Shown in pieces: positions 1 through 8,485 of a DNA stretch of 34,512 nucleotides. Both the position numbers and the translations under genes were made by a program. Origin of the DNA: Methylococcaceae bacterium (GTDB lineage Bacteria; Pseudomonadota; Gammaproteobacteria; Methylococcales; Methylomonadaceae); contig JAKIUK010000045.1 of NCBI GenBank assembly GCA_021647585.1, forward strand, positions 1 through 34,512. Direction: 5' to 3'. How positions within the stretch are numbered: position 1 is the first letter of the stretch; every line of letters starts with the position of its first letter. Below the pieces are notes generated by a model. That model was not told the DNA's origin, searched no databases, and saw only the letters and a list, made by a program, of their open reading frames with translations.

Positions 1-10
1 GCTTCTTCAT

Positions 11-80
11 AGTGGGAACACCTCCAACGATAAGGGTTGTTTGTTTACAAACAAAAACCCTATTCTGAGGGTTCCCACTT
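11..80. repeat. Imperfect 70-bp palindrome
   Basis: The ends AGTGGGAAC and GTTCCCACT are perfect inverted repeats. The inside continues as an imperfect hairpin (AAGGGTT opposite AACCCT, TTTGTTT opposite AAACAAA) around a 2-base centre. There is no T-run directly after the outer stem, so it looks more like a small palindromic repeat than a terminator. It lies close to the window edge and what precedes it is unknown. Confidence 0.5.
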
Positions 81-106
81 CTTTTTGCTGGTTCTTACTA
101 TAGCTG

Positions 107-268
107 ACTAGAAAGATCAGTTGGGCGCGGATTTATAGTGCAAGCTATTGGTTTCACAGTGATTTAAAAAAATCTGAGCTTCACCCATTAGGTTAAGCGG
201 GCATTTTTTGAAGTGCTGTGGAATCAAGAACTTGTGCTAGAAACCGTGAGCCAACTGATTTTTCTAGG
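107..268 (-). mobile_element. MITE-like palindromic element, copy 1
   Basis: This 162-bp element is nearly identical, in reverse orientation, to the copies at 9401-9563 and 23878-24040. Its ends are CCTAGAAAAATCAGTTGG-type inverted repeats, with one change at the outermost base of the left end (ACTAG). Almost the whole element folds back on itself and it has no coding capacity. The flanks (AGCTG and ATTAT) do not form a visible target duplication, so the site has been altered since insertion or one end was lost. It lies in the 362-bp gene-free stretch downstream of rep; apart from the repeats listed, nothing else is recognisable there. Confidence 0.8.
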
Positions 269-337
269 ATTATGCATTGCCCTAACTTCTGTATAATTCA
301 CATGGAGCAATATCTGCTCATGCAGTCGTCCCGTTGG

Positions 338-362
338 CCGGAACTTATTAAATCCTCACTCC
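338..362. repeat. Half of the GAGCGAGGATT palindrome family
   Basis: The sequence CCGGAACTTATTAAATCCTC, followed by ACTCC, matches the right arm of the complete 46-bp palindrome at 9569-9614. The left arm is missing here; the preceding bases instead hold a short GAGCA/TGCTC hairpin. The repeat ends next to the stop codon of rep. As at 9.5 kb, it sits just beyond a copy of the 163-bp MITE. Confidence 0.55.
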
Positions 363-2366
363 TTAAGATAACATCGATTTTAAATTCGCAAGATTTGCTT
401 TGCCACGTGCTTTAATCACCTCCGGTTCTAATTGTTTTTTATTGCTCCATTCAAGGTCCTCCTCCGGTAATTCATTTAAAAACCGGCTGGGTTCACATTC
501 ACTCACTTCTCCATAGCGTTTTCGGTGCGTGCAGTAACTAAAGGTACAACTTCTTTGTGCGCGAGTGATTCCGACATAGGCCAGTCTTCTTTCTTCTTCT
601 ATATTATCGGTTTCTATGCTGTTTTGATGGGGTAGTAAATTTTCTTCAATACCAATCAGAAAGACATGAGGAAATTCCAGGCCTTTTGAAGCATGTAATG
701 TCATTAAACTGATCTGGTCACCGGCCTCTTCTTCCTGGTTCCTTTCCAGTATATCCATCAATAGAATCTTGGATATGATTTCGGCAAGTGATTTTTCATC
801 CTCTGTTTCTTTGTCAGCAATACGTTTTAACCATTCAATCAGGTCATACACATTTTTTATTTTACGTTCGGCTGCTGCTTGGGTTTTACTGTTTTCATGT
901 AACCAGGCTTCATAGTTTAATTGCTGAATGAAGCGGTCAATCACCACAAAAGTATCACCTATTTCAATTTTTTCAGCCGTATCTATGATCCAGTCAGCAA
1001 ACTTTTTCAGTCTGAATACTGATTTTTCAGATAAGGATTGAGCCAGTCCCAGCTCAAAACAGGCCGTGAATAGACTGATGTGTCTTTTATTGGCATAAGC
1101 ACCCAGCTTTTCCAAAGTCGTTGGACCAATTTCTCGTCTGGGGGTGTTTATGATACGTAGGAATGCGGCATCATCATCCTGATTAACAAATAAACGTAGA
1201 TAGGCAAGAATATCCTTGATTTCAGAATATGCGAAAAAAGAGCTGTTGCCACTGATAAAGTAGGGCACATTATTTTCCCTTAAGGTGCGTTCAAATAAGC
1301 GGGACTGATGATTACCTCTATATAAAATGGCATAGTCGGAATAATTACCGCCATGTCTAAATTTGTGATGAATGATTTCTGAAATGATTTGTGTGGCTTC
1401 TGAACGATCATCTTTATGACTAATCACTTTTAAAGGATCACCAAAGCCAAGATTACTCCATAATTTTTTTTCAAAAGTATGGGGGTTATTGGAAATAAGC
1501 TGGTTAGCGACTTTCAGTATACGACCTGCAGAGCGGTAGTTTTGCTCCAGTTTAATCACTTTAAGCCGGGCATAATCTTTTTCCAGTTGCGCCAGATTTT
1601 CGGGTTGGGCACCTCGCCAGGCATAGATGGACTGATCGTCGTCGCCAACAACTGTAAACCGCCCTAAATTGCCTGCCAGTATACGAACCAGTTGATATTG
1701 CGTAATATTGGTATCCTGATATTCATCCACTAGCAGGTAACGAATTTTATTCTGCCATTTTTCTAAAATTTCCGGGTTTTGTTGAAACAATAATACAGGT
1801 TTCAGAATCAGGTCATCAAAGTCTACGGCATTGTAGGCCTTTAAGTTTCGATTAAAATCATTGTATAGCAAAGCAACCGCATGATTTTCATCAGTTGCAG
1901 TACTGATGGCACGCTCAGGTGTGATAAAAGCGTTTTTCCAGTCGCCTATTTGTTTATTGTAAAAATCAACGGCATCAATATCGCAGTCAGTCAAGCCATG
2001 AGCAATAAGGTTGCGCAGTAGCGTTAGTTTGTCTTGATCATCAAACAGGGTAAGCCCTGATTTATACCCCAGCGCTTTGTGTTCTTTACGCAGAATATCC
2101 AGACCTAAAGAATGAAAAGTGGATACCCTAAGTCCTCTGCTTTGTTGGGAATCTAATAATTTAGATACACGCTCTTTCATTTCCCTGGCAGCCTTATTGG
2201 TAAAGGTAAGTGCGGCAATATAACGGGCAAGGGTGCCTTGTTGCACAAGATAGGCTATTTTTTCAGTAATTACGCGCGTTTTACCGCTACCCGCACCGGC
2301 TAATACAAGTAAAGGGTGGTCGATGGTTTTAACAGCGGCCTGCTGCTGGGGGTTTAATGCTGCCAT
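363..2366 (-). CDS. rep: ATP-dependent DNA helicase Rep
   Basis: This is a superfamily 1A 3'-to-5' DNA helicase that supports replication-fork progression and restart. The 667-residue product is close to E. coli Rep in length (about 673). The N-terminus LNPQQQAAV leads into the Walker A motif GAGSGKT (residues 24-30). Motif II DEYQDT is at 214-219, motif III GDDDQSIYAWRGA at about 241-253, and motif V (TLHASKGLEF) lies in the C-terminal half. It could be confused with UvrD or PcrA, but the N-terminus and length favour Rep. Its start lies 2 bp after the comM stop, so the two genes are very likely co-transcribed. It ends among palindromic repeats rather than at a classical terminator. Confidence 0.93.
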   Translation of the reverse strand: MAALNPQQQAAVKTIDHPLLVLAGAGSGKTRVITEKIAYLVQQGTLARYIAALTFTNKAAREMKERVSKLLDSQQSRGLRVSTFHSLGLDILRKEHKALGYKSGLTLFDDQDKLTLLRNLIAHGLTDCDIDAVDFYNKQIGDWKNAFITPERAISTATDENHAVALLYNDFNRNLKAYNAVDFDDLILKPVLLFQQNPEILEKWQNKIRYLLVDEYQDTNITQYQLVRILAGNLGRFTVVGDDDQSIYAWRGAQPENLAQLEKDYARLKVIKLEQNYRSAGRILKVANQLISNNPHTFEKKLWSNLGFGDPLKVISHKDDRSEATQIISEIIHHKFRHGGNYSDYAILYRGNHQSRLFERTLRENNVPYFISGNSSFFAYSEIKDILAYLRLFVNQDDDAAFLRIINTPRREIGPTTLEKLGAYANKRHISLFTACFELGLAQSLSEKSVFRLKKFADWIIDTAEKIEIGDTFVVIDRFIQQLNYEAWLHENSKTQAAAERKIKNVYDLIEWLKRIADKETEDEKSLAEIISKILLMDILERNQEEEAGDQISLMTLHASKGLEFPHVFLIGIEENLLPHQNSIETDNIEEERRLAYVGITRAQRSCTFSYCTHRKRYGEVSECEPSRFLNELPEEDLEWSNKKQLEPEVIKARGKANLANLKSMLS

Positions 2367-2368
2367 GG

Positions 2369-3877
2369 CTAGATTGTTCGGTCTAGCTTTCGGTAAGAGA
2401 TCGCTTCGCTTAGGTGGGCAATTTCAATGGCTTCTGAATTTGCCAGATCGGCAATGGTTCTGGCCAGCTTTAAAATGCGGTGGTAAGCGCGGTGAGATAA
2501 ACCAAATTGATCCATGGCTTGTTCCAGTATTTGATGGCCTTGTTCAGATAGAGGGCAGTATTTTTTAACTTCAGCAGCAGTGAGCTTTGAATTGACTTTG
2601 CCTTGGCGTTGCAAAGCAATGTTTTGAGCAGCAATCACACGCGCCCTGATTTGCGAACTGCTTTCTTCACCTTCAGGTGAACCATTGCGCAATACGGCAT
2701 GAGCAACGCGAGGTACCTCAAGATGCATGTCGATGCGGTCCAGCAAAGGTCCGGATATTTTAGCTCTGTATTTTGTAACCTGTTCCGAAGTGCAATGACA
2801 ACGTCCTGATGTATCCCCTTGATAACCACACGGACATGGATTCATCGCGGCAATCAGTTGAAATTTAGCAGGAAAGTCAGCTTGCCGGCTAGCACGTGAG
2901 ATAGTGATGTGACCCGTTTCCAAAGGTTCACGTAAAACCTCTAATACTTTACGGTCAAATTCAGGCAATTCGTCAAGAAAAAGAGTACCGTTATGGGCAA
3001 GAGATATTTCGCCCGGTTTGGGATTACTTCCTCCACCAACCAGAGCCGCAGCGGATGCAGTATGATGGGGCGCACGAAAAGGCGGCTTAAGCCAGTGCTT
3101 AACATCAAGTCCCAAGTCACTAATGGATGCAATTGCTGCTGATTCCTGAGCTTGTTGCTCGGTTAACTCGGGGATAATAGTAGGCATTCTTGAGGCCAGC
3201 ATGGATTTTCCAGTTCCAGGGGGACCAAGTAACAGCAGATTATGAGCACCAGTAGCGGCAATTTCAAAAGCTCTTTTAACATGAAACTGTCCTTGAACAT
3301 CAGCAAAATCGATTGCATATTCAATCTCCTTTGCAATTACTTCAGGAATATGAGTAATTAATGATTTTTGTCCACTGAGATGAGCACACACTTCAAGCAA
3401 ACTGGCTGCGGGGAAAAGCTCAGCCTGTTTAATTAAAGCGGCCTCAGCAATGTTGTCTTCCGGCAAAATCAGTTTTCTATGGGCATTACGAGTATGGATG
3501 GCGATCGGAAGTGTGCCAATAACAGGGCGTAACTCTCCGCTAAGTGATAATTCACCGACACATTCATAATCAGCAAGTCTGGTTTTAGGGATTTGATTGG
3601 AGGCTGCTAAAATTCCAAGCGCAATGGCAAGATCAAAGCGACCGCCTTCTTTAGGTAAATCGGCAGGTGCCAGATTAATGGTGATGCGTTGAATCGGAAA
3701 TTCAAAGTGAGAATTTATAATAGCCCCACGTACCCGGTCTTTACTCTCTTTTACTGCAGTCTCAGGCAAGCCAACGATTGATAGCTGAGGTAATCCGTTA
3801 GTCACATGAACCTCAACGGTTACTAAAGGAGCATCAATTCCAGATCGACCTCTGCTATATACAATGGCTAGGGACAT
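2369..3877 (-). CDS. comM: ComM/YifB family Mg-chelatase-like AAA+ ATPase
   Basis: The 502-residue protein matches the ComM/YifB family (about 500 residues). In naturally competent bacteria ComM is a hexameric helicase that promotes branch migration during uptake of transforming DNA. The N-terminal Lon-protease-like fold carries the family signature GLPETAVKESKDRVRGAI (about 36-53). Walker A is GPPGTGKS at 218-225 and Walker B is GTLFLDELPEF near 300. A Cys-rich loop NPCPCGY...GRCHC follows, then the C-terminal Mg-chelatase domain. The gene is directly upstream of rep. In Pseudomonas, ubiK, comM and rep also lie near each other. Here ubiK is about 4.2 kb away with accessory genes in between. 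Confidence 0.93.
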   Translation of the reverse strand: MSLAIVYSRGRSGIDAPLVTVEVHVTNGLPQLSIVGLPETAVKESKDRVRGAIINSHFEFPIQRITINLAPADLPKEGGRFDLAIALGILAASNQIPKTRLADYECVGELSLSGELRPVIGTLPIAIHTRNAHRKLILPEDNIAEAALIKQAELFPAASLLEVCAHLSGQKSLITHIPEVIAKEIEYAIDFADVQGQFHVKRAFEIAATGAHNLLLLGPPGTGKSMLASRMPTIIPELTEQQAQESAAIASISDLGLDVKHWLKPPFRAPHHTASAAALVGGGSNPKPGEISLAHNGTLFLDELPEFDRKVLEVLREPLETGHITISRASRQADFPAKFQLIAAMNPCPCGYQGDTSGRCHCTSEQVTKYRAKISGPLLDRIDMHLEVPRVAHAVLRNGSPEGEESSSQIRARVIAAQNIALQRQGKVNSKLTAAEVKKYCPLSEQGHQILEQAMDQFGLSHRAYHRILKLARTIADLANSEAIEIAHLSEAISYRKLDRTI

Positions 3878-4108
3878 ATAATGGTTAAAGTAAAGGAATA
3901 AGTTTGTTTATTGTACGGGTTAAACAGAACGTGATTTAATAAATATTGCGTTGCTAAGAGACTTTTTGATTAGGCTTTGGTCGTAAAGGATAAAAGATCT
4001 GTTTTGAAAATTGATAGTTTTTAATTTAGCGAATAGTCATAGAATATTATTTGTATAGATAATATATGGAACAGAAATGGAACAGTTAAAAAGTCTCATT
4101 CCTAAAAG

Positions 4109-4281
4109 CTGAACCCGAATCCGTAACTCCGCTATTGCACAGTACACAAGTTCATGATTTCACAGTGGGCAAAAGAATACCCACTTAACCGTCGGGTGAA
4201 GTTTAGATTTTTTTGTTCCTATTAAAAAGCAATATCATACGCCCTGTTATCCACATGAAAGTCACGGATTCAGGGTTACAG
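4109..4281. repeat. Degenerate palindromic element with a MITE-like core
   Basis: The outer arms are inverted repeats: CTGAACCCGAATCCGTAACT on the left, and the reverse complement of CTGTAACCCTGAATCCGTGA on the right. The middle (about 4140-4215: ACACAAGTTCATGATTTCACAGTG, then CCCACTTAACC, then GGGTGAAG and a T-run) is clearly homologous to the core of the 163-bp MITE. The element may be a relic, or a related element with different ends. The rest of the gene-free stretch 3878-4428 shows a 10-bp inverted repeat, CAATGACATG (4283-4292) and CATGTCATTG (4393-4402), and one perfect DnaA-box 9-mer TTATCCACA at 4247-4255. No gene is recognisable. Confidence 0.55.
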
Positions 4282-4428
4282 TCAATGACATGGTATAGGA
4301 TTTAAGGATAAAGAATTTTTGCTAAGTATATACAATGGTTAAATAGAATTAAATTTTTTTAGTCAGCACCCAAATATATGCTGTAACCAGCACATGTCAT
4401 TGTAGGAAAATGAATTTTAAGATTGTAT

Positions 4429-5037
4429 TCATTTTTTCCGTTGATTTTTTTTTGTCACTGCTCCTATCCATAGAAGTCCGGAGGACATCAACCAAAAGGC
4501 AGTAGGTACAGGAACTGTAGAGGTTACGGCCACAGACCAGAGAGCATATGTTTCATTTGAAACGTCAAAAGTATTGATAAATGGATCGCGTATATGGTTC
4601 AGGTCAAAATCATCATTGAAGCCTAGGGTATCGATACCATCCCGGTAACGGGTTGCAAGAACGCTTACAAGAGCACTGTCATAAGAAAAAGGTGTAATGA
4701 TATCAGCAAAAATATTACTGCTTATGCCATTAATTTTTGTAGGATCATTATCATAGACAGGATGTTCGTTAAATGCCAATTTTAGTGCTAAGGCTGCGCT
4801 ATCTCTAGAGAGACTCACGAATGGGATGGATACATTTGTAGGCGTTCCATCACTAAAAATATCAAAAAATGTACCATCTACAAACCGAACATCAAATGTT
4901 TTTGTTCCGACAGCTATATTGTCAAAGCCAAATAGTATGGTCCCATCATTACTAGTGACTGCTATCGTTGTTGCCTGCGCCTTGCAAATAAGCAAGAGCA
5001 ATAAAATAGATGCTTTAAAAAGATTTTTTATTATCAC
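4429..5037 (-). CDS. Exported protein with PEP-CTERM-like sorting tail
   Basis: The 202-residue product begins with a signal peptide (residues 1-22, cleavage likely after KAQA). It ends with VPVPTAFWLMSSGLLWIGAV followed by a basic tail, TKKNQRKK. This proline motif, hydrophobic helix and Lys/Arg tail is the layout of PEP-CTERM sorting signals, here in a VPVP variant. Such proteins are processed by exosortase and are usually cell-surface or matrix proteins. The middle is unrecognised. The start codon is GTG, chosen because AGGAG lies 8 bases upstream and the signal peptide begins immediately. No exosortase is in the window. The gene seems to be a single transcription unit. Confidence 0.72.
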   Translation of the reverse strand: MIIKNLFKASILLLLLICKAQATTIAVTSNDGTILFGFDNIAVGTKTFDVRFVDGTFFDIFSDGTPTNVSIPFVSLSRDSAALALKLAFNEHPVYDNDPTKINGISSNIFADIITPFSYDSALVSVLATRYRDGIDTLGFNDDFDLNHIRDPFINTFDVSNETYALWSVAVTSTVPVPTAFWLMSSGLLWIGAVTKKNQRKK

Positions 5038-5272
5038 TTTATGTACTCCTGAAATAGTTCACTGAAGGAATTTATAATTGGTTGGTTTGGGTGTGAGCTT
5101 AATGAGCTTAAAGTCCTTTGTTGGAGAACCTATTTCATTAGTTCTTGAATAAGTATAGTAAAAGCAAGGATAAATACAACTAACGAGGTGTTGTGAGAAG
5201 GAAATCCTAGTAGAAAAACTATAAACCTAGAAAAATCAATGAATGGATAAAACTATCAGTAATGATTTTGAA

Positions 5273-5330
5273 CCTAGAAAGATAAGCTGAGTGATTAACT
5301 ATAGTGCAAGGTATTGGTTTCACAATAAAT
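5273..5330 (-). repeat. Half-copy relic of the 163-bp MITE
   Basis: CCTAGAAAGATAAGCTGAG followed by ATAGTGCAAGGTATTGGTTTCACA matches one end and inner arm of the MITE in the orientation of copy 1. The remaining half cannot be recognised. Two more terminus-like strings lie just upstream: CCTAGTAGAAAA at 5206 and CCTAGAAAAATCA at 5226-5238. This suggests repeated insertion or decay. Otherwise the gene-free stretch 5038-5596 holds only AT-rich sequence without clear signals. Confidence 0.5.
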
Positions 5331-5596
5331 TAACAGGAGCACATTTCTGATAAATACAATGGAATTATAAAGTCGTATTGTAAATTGTGAGCCGGTTAAA
5401 TAGTACAAGTTAATGTATCAGAAGCATTTTTCTGATTGATTAAGTGGAAAAATAATTATCAGAGTTTCAGACATGTTCCTCATGATAAAATCAGTTTCTG
5501 GATAATTCCCCTTTGAGTACGTCTATCTTTTTTTGTTCAATCATCCAATCTGACTATAATTTAAATCCCACCCCAAACTTCCAAGACATCATATCT

Positions 5597-6439
5597 TCAC
5601 TCCCTGAGTGCCTGCCGCTGTTTCCAGTTAAACCAGCCCTGGGGAGAAATGATATTCATTAGACGATCTATGGGGGACATTATCAGCAGATTATAGTAAC
5701 CAAGAAGTTTCCCGTGCCATGTATGATTAACGCAGCGAAGAGAGATTGAATAGCCGGGCTCATCATAGACAATGTGATGCCAGTATCCACTGGGTATATA
5801 CAGGGTTTCTAAGGGTTCAAGGGTAACTTGATAGCCTTTTAATCTTTTCAATCCAGGGAATTGTTCGAAATCTGGTTGTACAACATCTACGTAACTTCGG
5901 CAGGTGAATGGATAGCGGTGCAGATTTTTTTCCTGTTCGTAAGGGAATAGGTAGACAGTCTTTTTTCCATGCATAGCGGTATGGAAAACATGTGACATAT
6001 CAATATCAAAATGCATCTGTGTTACAGAATCTTTGCAGCCAAAAAACATAAAAACAAAATTTCTCGATACACCATCAATTAGCGTGGGGAAGATAATATC
6101 ATCAACCAGTTCCGGGATCTCGGATTTAATGTTATATAGAAACATGCGCAGATTTTTTGATGTTGACAGCACCGTGTTGATAAATTCGCTCAAAGGAATA
6201 GTCTTTAGCTGACTCATGTAATTTTTTCCAGCGGTCACAAAACTGTCATCGTATACTTTGACCTGCTTGTTGCCATGTTGGGTTTTAAAGAACTCTGGAG
6301 TCCATTTTTTTGCTGCGGGCCACGATTTTGTCAGGTCCCTGATCACCAGTGGTTTTAAAGGTTTGAAATATAAAGCAGAGAAATCTTTCTGCTCGATCAA
6401 TGAAACCTTATCGACAGCTGATAGTTCTATTTGGGGCAT
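5597..6439 (-). CDS. Cupin-like (JmjC-type) domain protein, probable Fe(II)/2-oxoglutarate oxygenase
   Basis: The 280-residue protein has the cupin_8/JmjC-like arrangement. The N-terminal part FKPLKPLVIRDLTKSWPAAKKW (split around residue 35) is typical. The iron-binding motif HFD (H143, D145) is followed by the distal histidine in YIPSGYWHHI (H221). The K160/T161 region HGKKTVYLFP is the usual 2-oxoglutarate-side strand. Relatives hydroxylate proteins or small molecules; the substrate here is unknown. It starts 31 bp after the hydrolase gene stop on the same strand, so the two probably form one transcript. All three presumed metal ligands are present, so an active enzyme is expected. Confidence 0.78.
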   Translation of the reverse strand: MPQIELSAVDKVSLIEQKDFSALYFKPLKPLVIRDLTKSWPAAKKWTPEFFKTQHGNKQVKVYDDSFVTAGKNYMSQLKTIPLSEFINTVLSTSKNLRMFLYNIKSEIPELVDDIIFPTLIDGVSRNFVFMFFGCKDSVTQMHFDIDMSHVFHTAMHGKKTVYLFPYEQEKNLHRYPFTCRSYVDVVQPDFEQFPGLKRLKGYQVTLEPLETLYIPSGYWHHIVYDEPGYSISLRCVNHTWHGKLLGYYNLLIMSPIDRLMNIISPQGWFNWKQRQALRE

Positions 6440-6470
6440 AGGTGCAGTTTAGTTTAAATGTGTTTACTAA

Positions 6471-7280
6471 TTATCTGGCAAGGAAGTCGCTGTATGTGTG
6501 GAGAATATCAGGTTGCTCCCAGTGTAGGAAATGCCCTGCGCCACGAATCATTTTAAATTCACAATCTGGAATTCTTGCTGAAGCCTTTTCGATTTCACTG
6601 GAGTCAAGAATCGCGTCAAACTCACCACTTACGATGAGAGTGGAGGCAGTGATGTTTCCGAGATCAACAAAGTCTCCAATGTCCGTTGCTTGTCTGACAA
6701 ATTCACAATGATCATAGAAACTGAGGAATTGTTCTCTGGTCATGCCACGGAATTGTTCAATCATCTGTTTTTTATGGGTCTCGGGTATGAGCTGACCAAA
6801 TTTTTCAATCATCAAAGGAGCAATGTCGCCAGTTTGATCATTGTCGAATAATTTTTGGCCCGCCTGAATGACCTCTATAACTGCTTTGCTGGGCTTGGCT
6901 CCAAAGCTACCCAGCATCAGTTTATCGATTAAATCCGGGTGACGTGCTGCTAACGCAGCAGAGATTATTGTTCCCCAGGATGCAGCTGCCAGAATTACAG
7001 TACCGTTGCGGTTGGTTTTATTGACGATGTTGTGTAGTACATCAATTTGTTCGTCAAATGTAATACTGGGGCTGCCTGATTTTATAATAGCGCGACCTTG
7101 GCCTGGTAAATCGAACACCACAACTGAATATTCATTAACAAAGTGACTAACAAAAGAGCGCCAGGCAGCCATTGTTTGTTTTGCTCCACTGATGCAGATA
7201 ATCGTTTTTTGTGCCTCACCATAGATGCGGTAAGGGACAAGAAATCGTCCGAGGTTAAGCTCTCCTTTAACAGTTTTCAT
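6471..7280 (-). CDS. Alpha/beta hydrolase, RhlA-like
   Basis: The 269-residue alpha/beta-fold protein has its nucleophile in AASWG (S101), the acid in SGEFDAILD (D222) and the base in GAGHFLHWE (H250). The ASWG elbow in place of GxSxG, together with VVVFDLPGQG and the C-terminal GHFL, recalls RhlA. RhlA is the Pseudomonas enzyme that joins two 3-hydroxyacyl chains to make the lipid part of rhamnolipids. That resemblance is from memory of RhlA and is not proof of activity; a plain esterase or lactonase is possible. No glycosyltransferase (RhlB-like) is adjacent. The downstream partner is the cupin-like oxygenase. Confidence 0.75.
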   Translation of the reverse strand: MKTVKGELNLGRFLVPYRIYGEAQKTIICISGAKQTMAAWRSFVSHFVNEYSVVVFDLPGQGRAIIKSGSPSITFDEQIDVLHNIVNKTNRNGTVILAAASWGTIISAALAARHPDLIDKLMLGSFGAKPSKAVIEVIQAGQKLFDNDQTGDIAPLMIEKFGQLIPETHKKQMIEQFRGMTREQFLSFYDHCEFVRQATDIGDFVDLGNITASTLIVSGEFDAILDSSEIEKASARIPDCEFKMIRGAGHFLHWEQPDILHTYSDFLAR

Positions 7281-7391
7281 AAGCGGAATATTTTTATATT
7301 AGGATTGATTACAAATAGGTAAATTTATCCAGTATATCACTATATAAATACAATGAGTTATGAAGAGCAATATTAAAGTCAGTTTGTTGAT

Positions 7392-8027
7392 TCAAGAACT
7401 GATTAACAACTCCTTGATCAGAGATTTTCTATCTACCACAGAAAATTCTCCAAACCAGATAGCCCAGAGTGTTTTAGCAAAAACTTTATTTTTGATTTGG
7501 CTGATCTGTTTTCCCTGAAATAGCGAAATGACGGTTCCATCCGGGAGCCAGCGAATAGTAAATTCATCATTTTTCTTAACATCAGCATAGATAGCATGCA
7601 TGAATTGCTCAACCTGTGACTGGATTTTATGGAACTCTGTTTTAGTGGTATTTAATTTAATCCCTGATCTAAGCGATGTTTGAATTTGCTCCGCAGATAA
7701 TGCTCTCAAGAAAACCATCGAAATCTGTTTAGTACTGCTGTTTTGTAATATATTTTTGTATATATTTTCATCCGAAACTTTTAAAACAGTAGAGCTTGGT
7801 TGGTTTTGCAGATAGTGCGCTATGGAATAAATATCCAGAAAATATTTTGTACGGGTTGTTAATCCAGTTAAAGACAAGTCTAACGGTTCGTGGTTATACT
7901 CAAAAAACACATTATGTGGAAAATGTTTACCATCTTGCATTTCTGGATTACTGTCACTAGCTTGGGCAACAGACAAAAGGCAGATGTAAAGCAGAATATG
8001 TTTTAAAATTGATCCTGGAACGAGCAT
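7392..8027 (-). CDS. Exported chalcone isomerase-like protein
   Basis: The 211-residue protein has a signal peptide (about 1-23, cleavage near VAQA-SD). The domain that follows resembles bacterial chalcone isomerase-like proteins. It shows the GLTTRTKYFLDIYSIAHYL strand-helix, the acidic segment YADVKKNDEFTIRWLPDG, and the terminal FAKTLWAIWFGE followed by a short LIKELL tail. In bacteria this family is periplasmic or lipid-associated and its function is not settled; flavonoid isomerisation is not expected. It lies between ubiK and the hydrolase gene, 111 bp upstream of the latter, and may share transcription. No obvious Shine-Dalgarno supports the start; it was chosen for the signal peptide. 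Confidence 0.68.
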   Translation of the reverse strand: MLVPGSILKHILLYICLLSVAQASDSNPEMQDGKHFPHNVFFEYNHEPLDLSLTGLTTRTKYFLDIYSIAHYLQNQPSSTVLKVSDENIYKNILQNSSTKQISMVFLRALSAEQIQTSLRSGIKLNTTKTEFHKIQSQVEQFMHAIYADVKKNDEFTIRWLPDGTVISLFQGKQISQIKNKVFAKTLWAIWFGEFSVVDRKSLIKELLISS

Positions 8028-8114
8028 AGTTACTTTTGAATTGATGGTATGTTTTAATACTTTTTTTGACTTTTTCTCGCAATGAGCGAGTTTTTATCCC
8101 TGGCACGCTCCTTA

Positions 8115-8360
8115 TTAGCTTTGCTGTTGCTCTATGTTTGCTACACGCTTTTCCAAATCTTCCAGTTTAGATCGTGTTTTAGCTAAAACGGCTTTTTGTA
8201 CTTCAAATTCTTCACGGGTAACAAGATCTAACTTGCCTAATGCACTTTGTAGAATAGCATGGAAGTTTTTTTCCATATCTTCTTTTATACTACTTAAACC
8301 TGGAGGAATAGCATTGGCAAGGCGGTTGGCAATATCGTCTATTGATTTTGTGTCAAACAT
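8115..8360 (-). CDS. ubiK: Ubiquinone biosynthesis accessory factor UbiK (BMFP family)
   Basis: The 81-residue protein matches the UbiK/YqiC family. It has an N-terminal amphipathic helix (IDDIANRLANAIPPGL), the conserved block LVTREEFEVQKAVLAKTR (about 46-63) and a C-terminal coiled coil (KLEDLEKRVANIEQQQ). In E. coli UbiK is a trimeric factor that supports aerobic ubiquinone synthesis and associates with lipids and UbiJ. It is divergently arranged with the dehydrogenase gene at 8486; the 125-bp spacer must hold promoters for both. Confidence 0.9.
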   Translation of the reverse strand: MFDTKSIDDIANRLANAIPPGLSSIKEDMEKNFHAILQSALGKLDLVTREEFEVQKAVLAKTRSKLEDLEKRVANIEQQQS

Positions 8361-8485
8361 GGCTGATTCTCTTTGTTTTTTATTAAATTACCTTTATTTT
8401 AGCATAGGTTTTGCTTTCTTAAAGTGACAGAGTTTATCCGCTTTGGGATTTGGCAAAGTATAGTTGAAAATTTTCGGAGAAATGA

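Noticed and set aside
218..415. 65-codon frame starting inside MITE copy 1 and running into the rep 3' end
   Set aside because: It starts within the palindromic repeat and has no ribosome-binding site or recognisable protein.
4247..4255. Single perfect DnaA box TTATCCACA in the gap after comM's start
   Set aside because: An isolated 9-mer is not unusual at this window size; no cluster or origin features accompany it.
8076..8090. CTCGC/GCGAG hairpin followed by TTTTT
   Set aside because: The T-tract is on the plus strand while both flanking genes are on the minus strand; the stem is only 5 bp.
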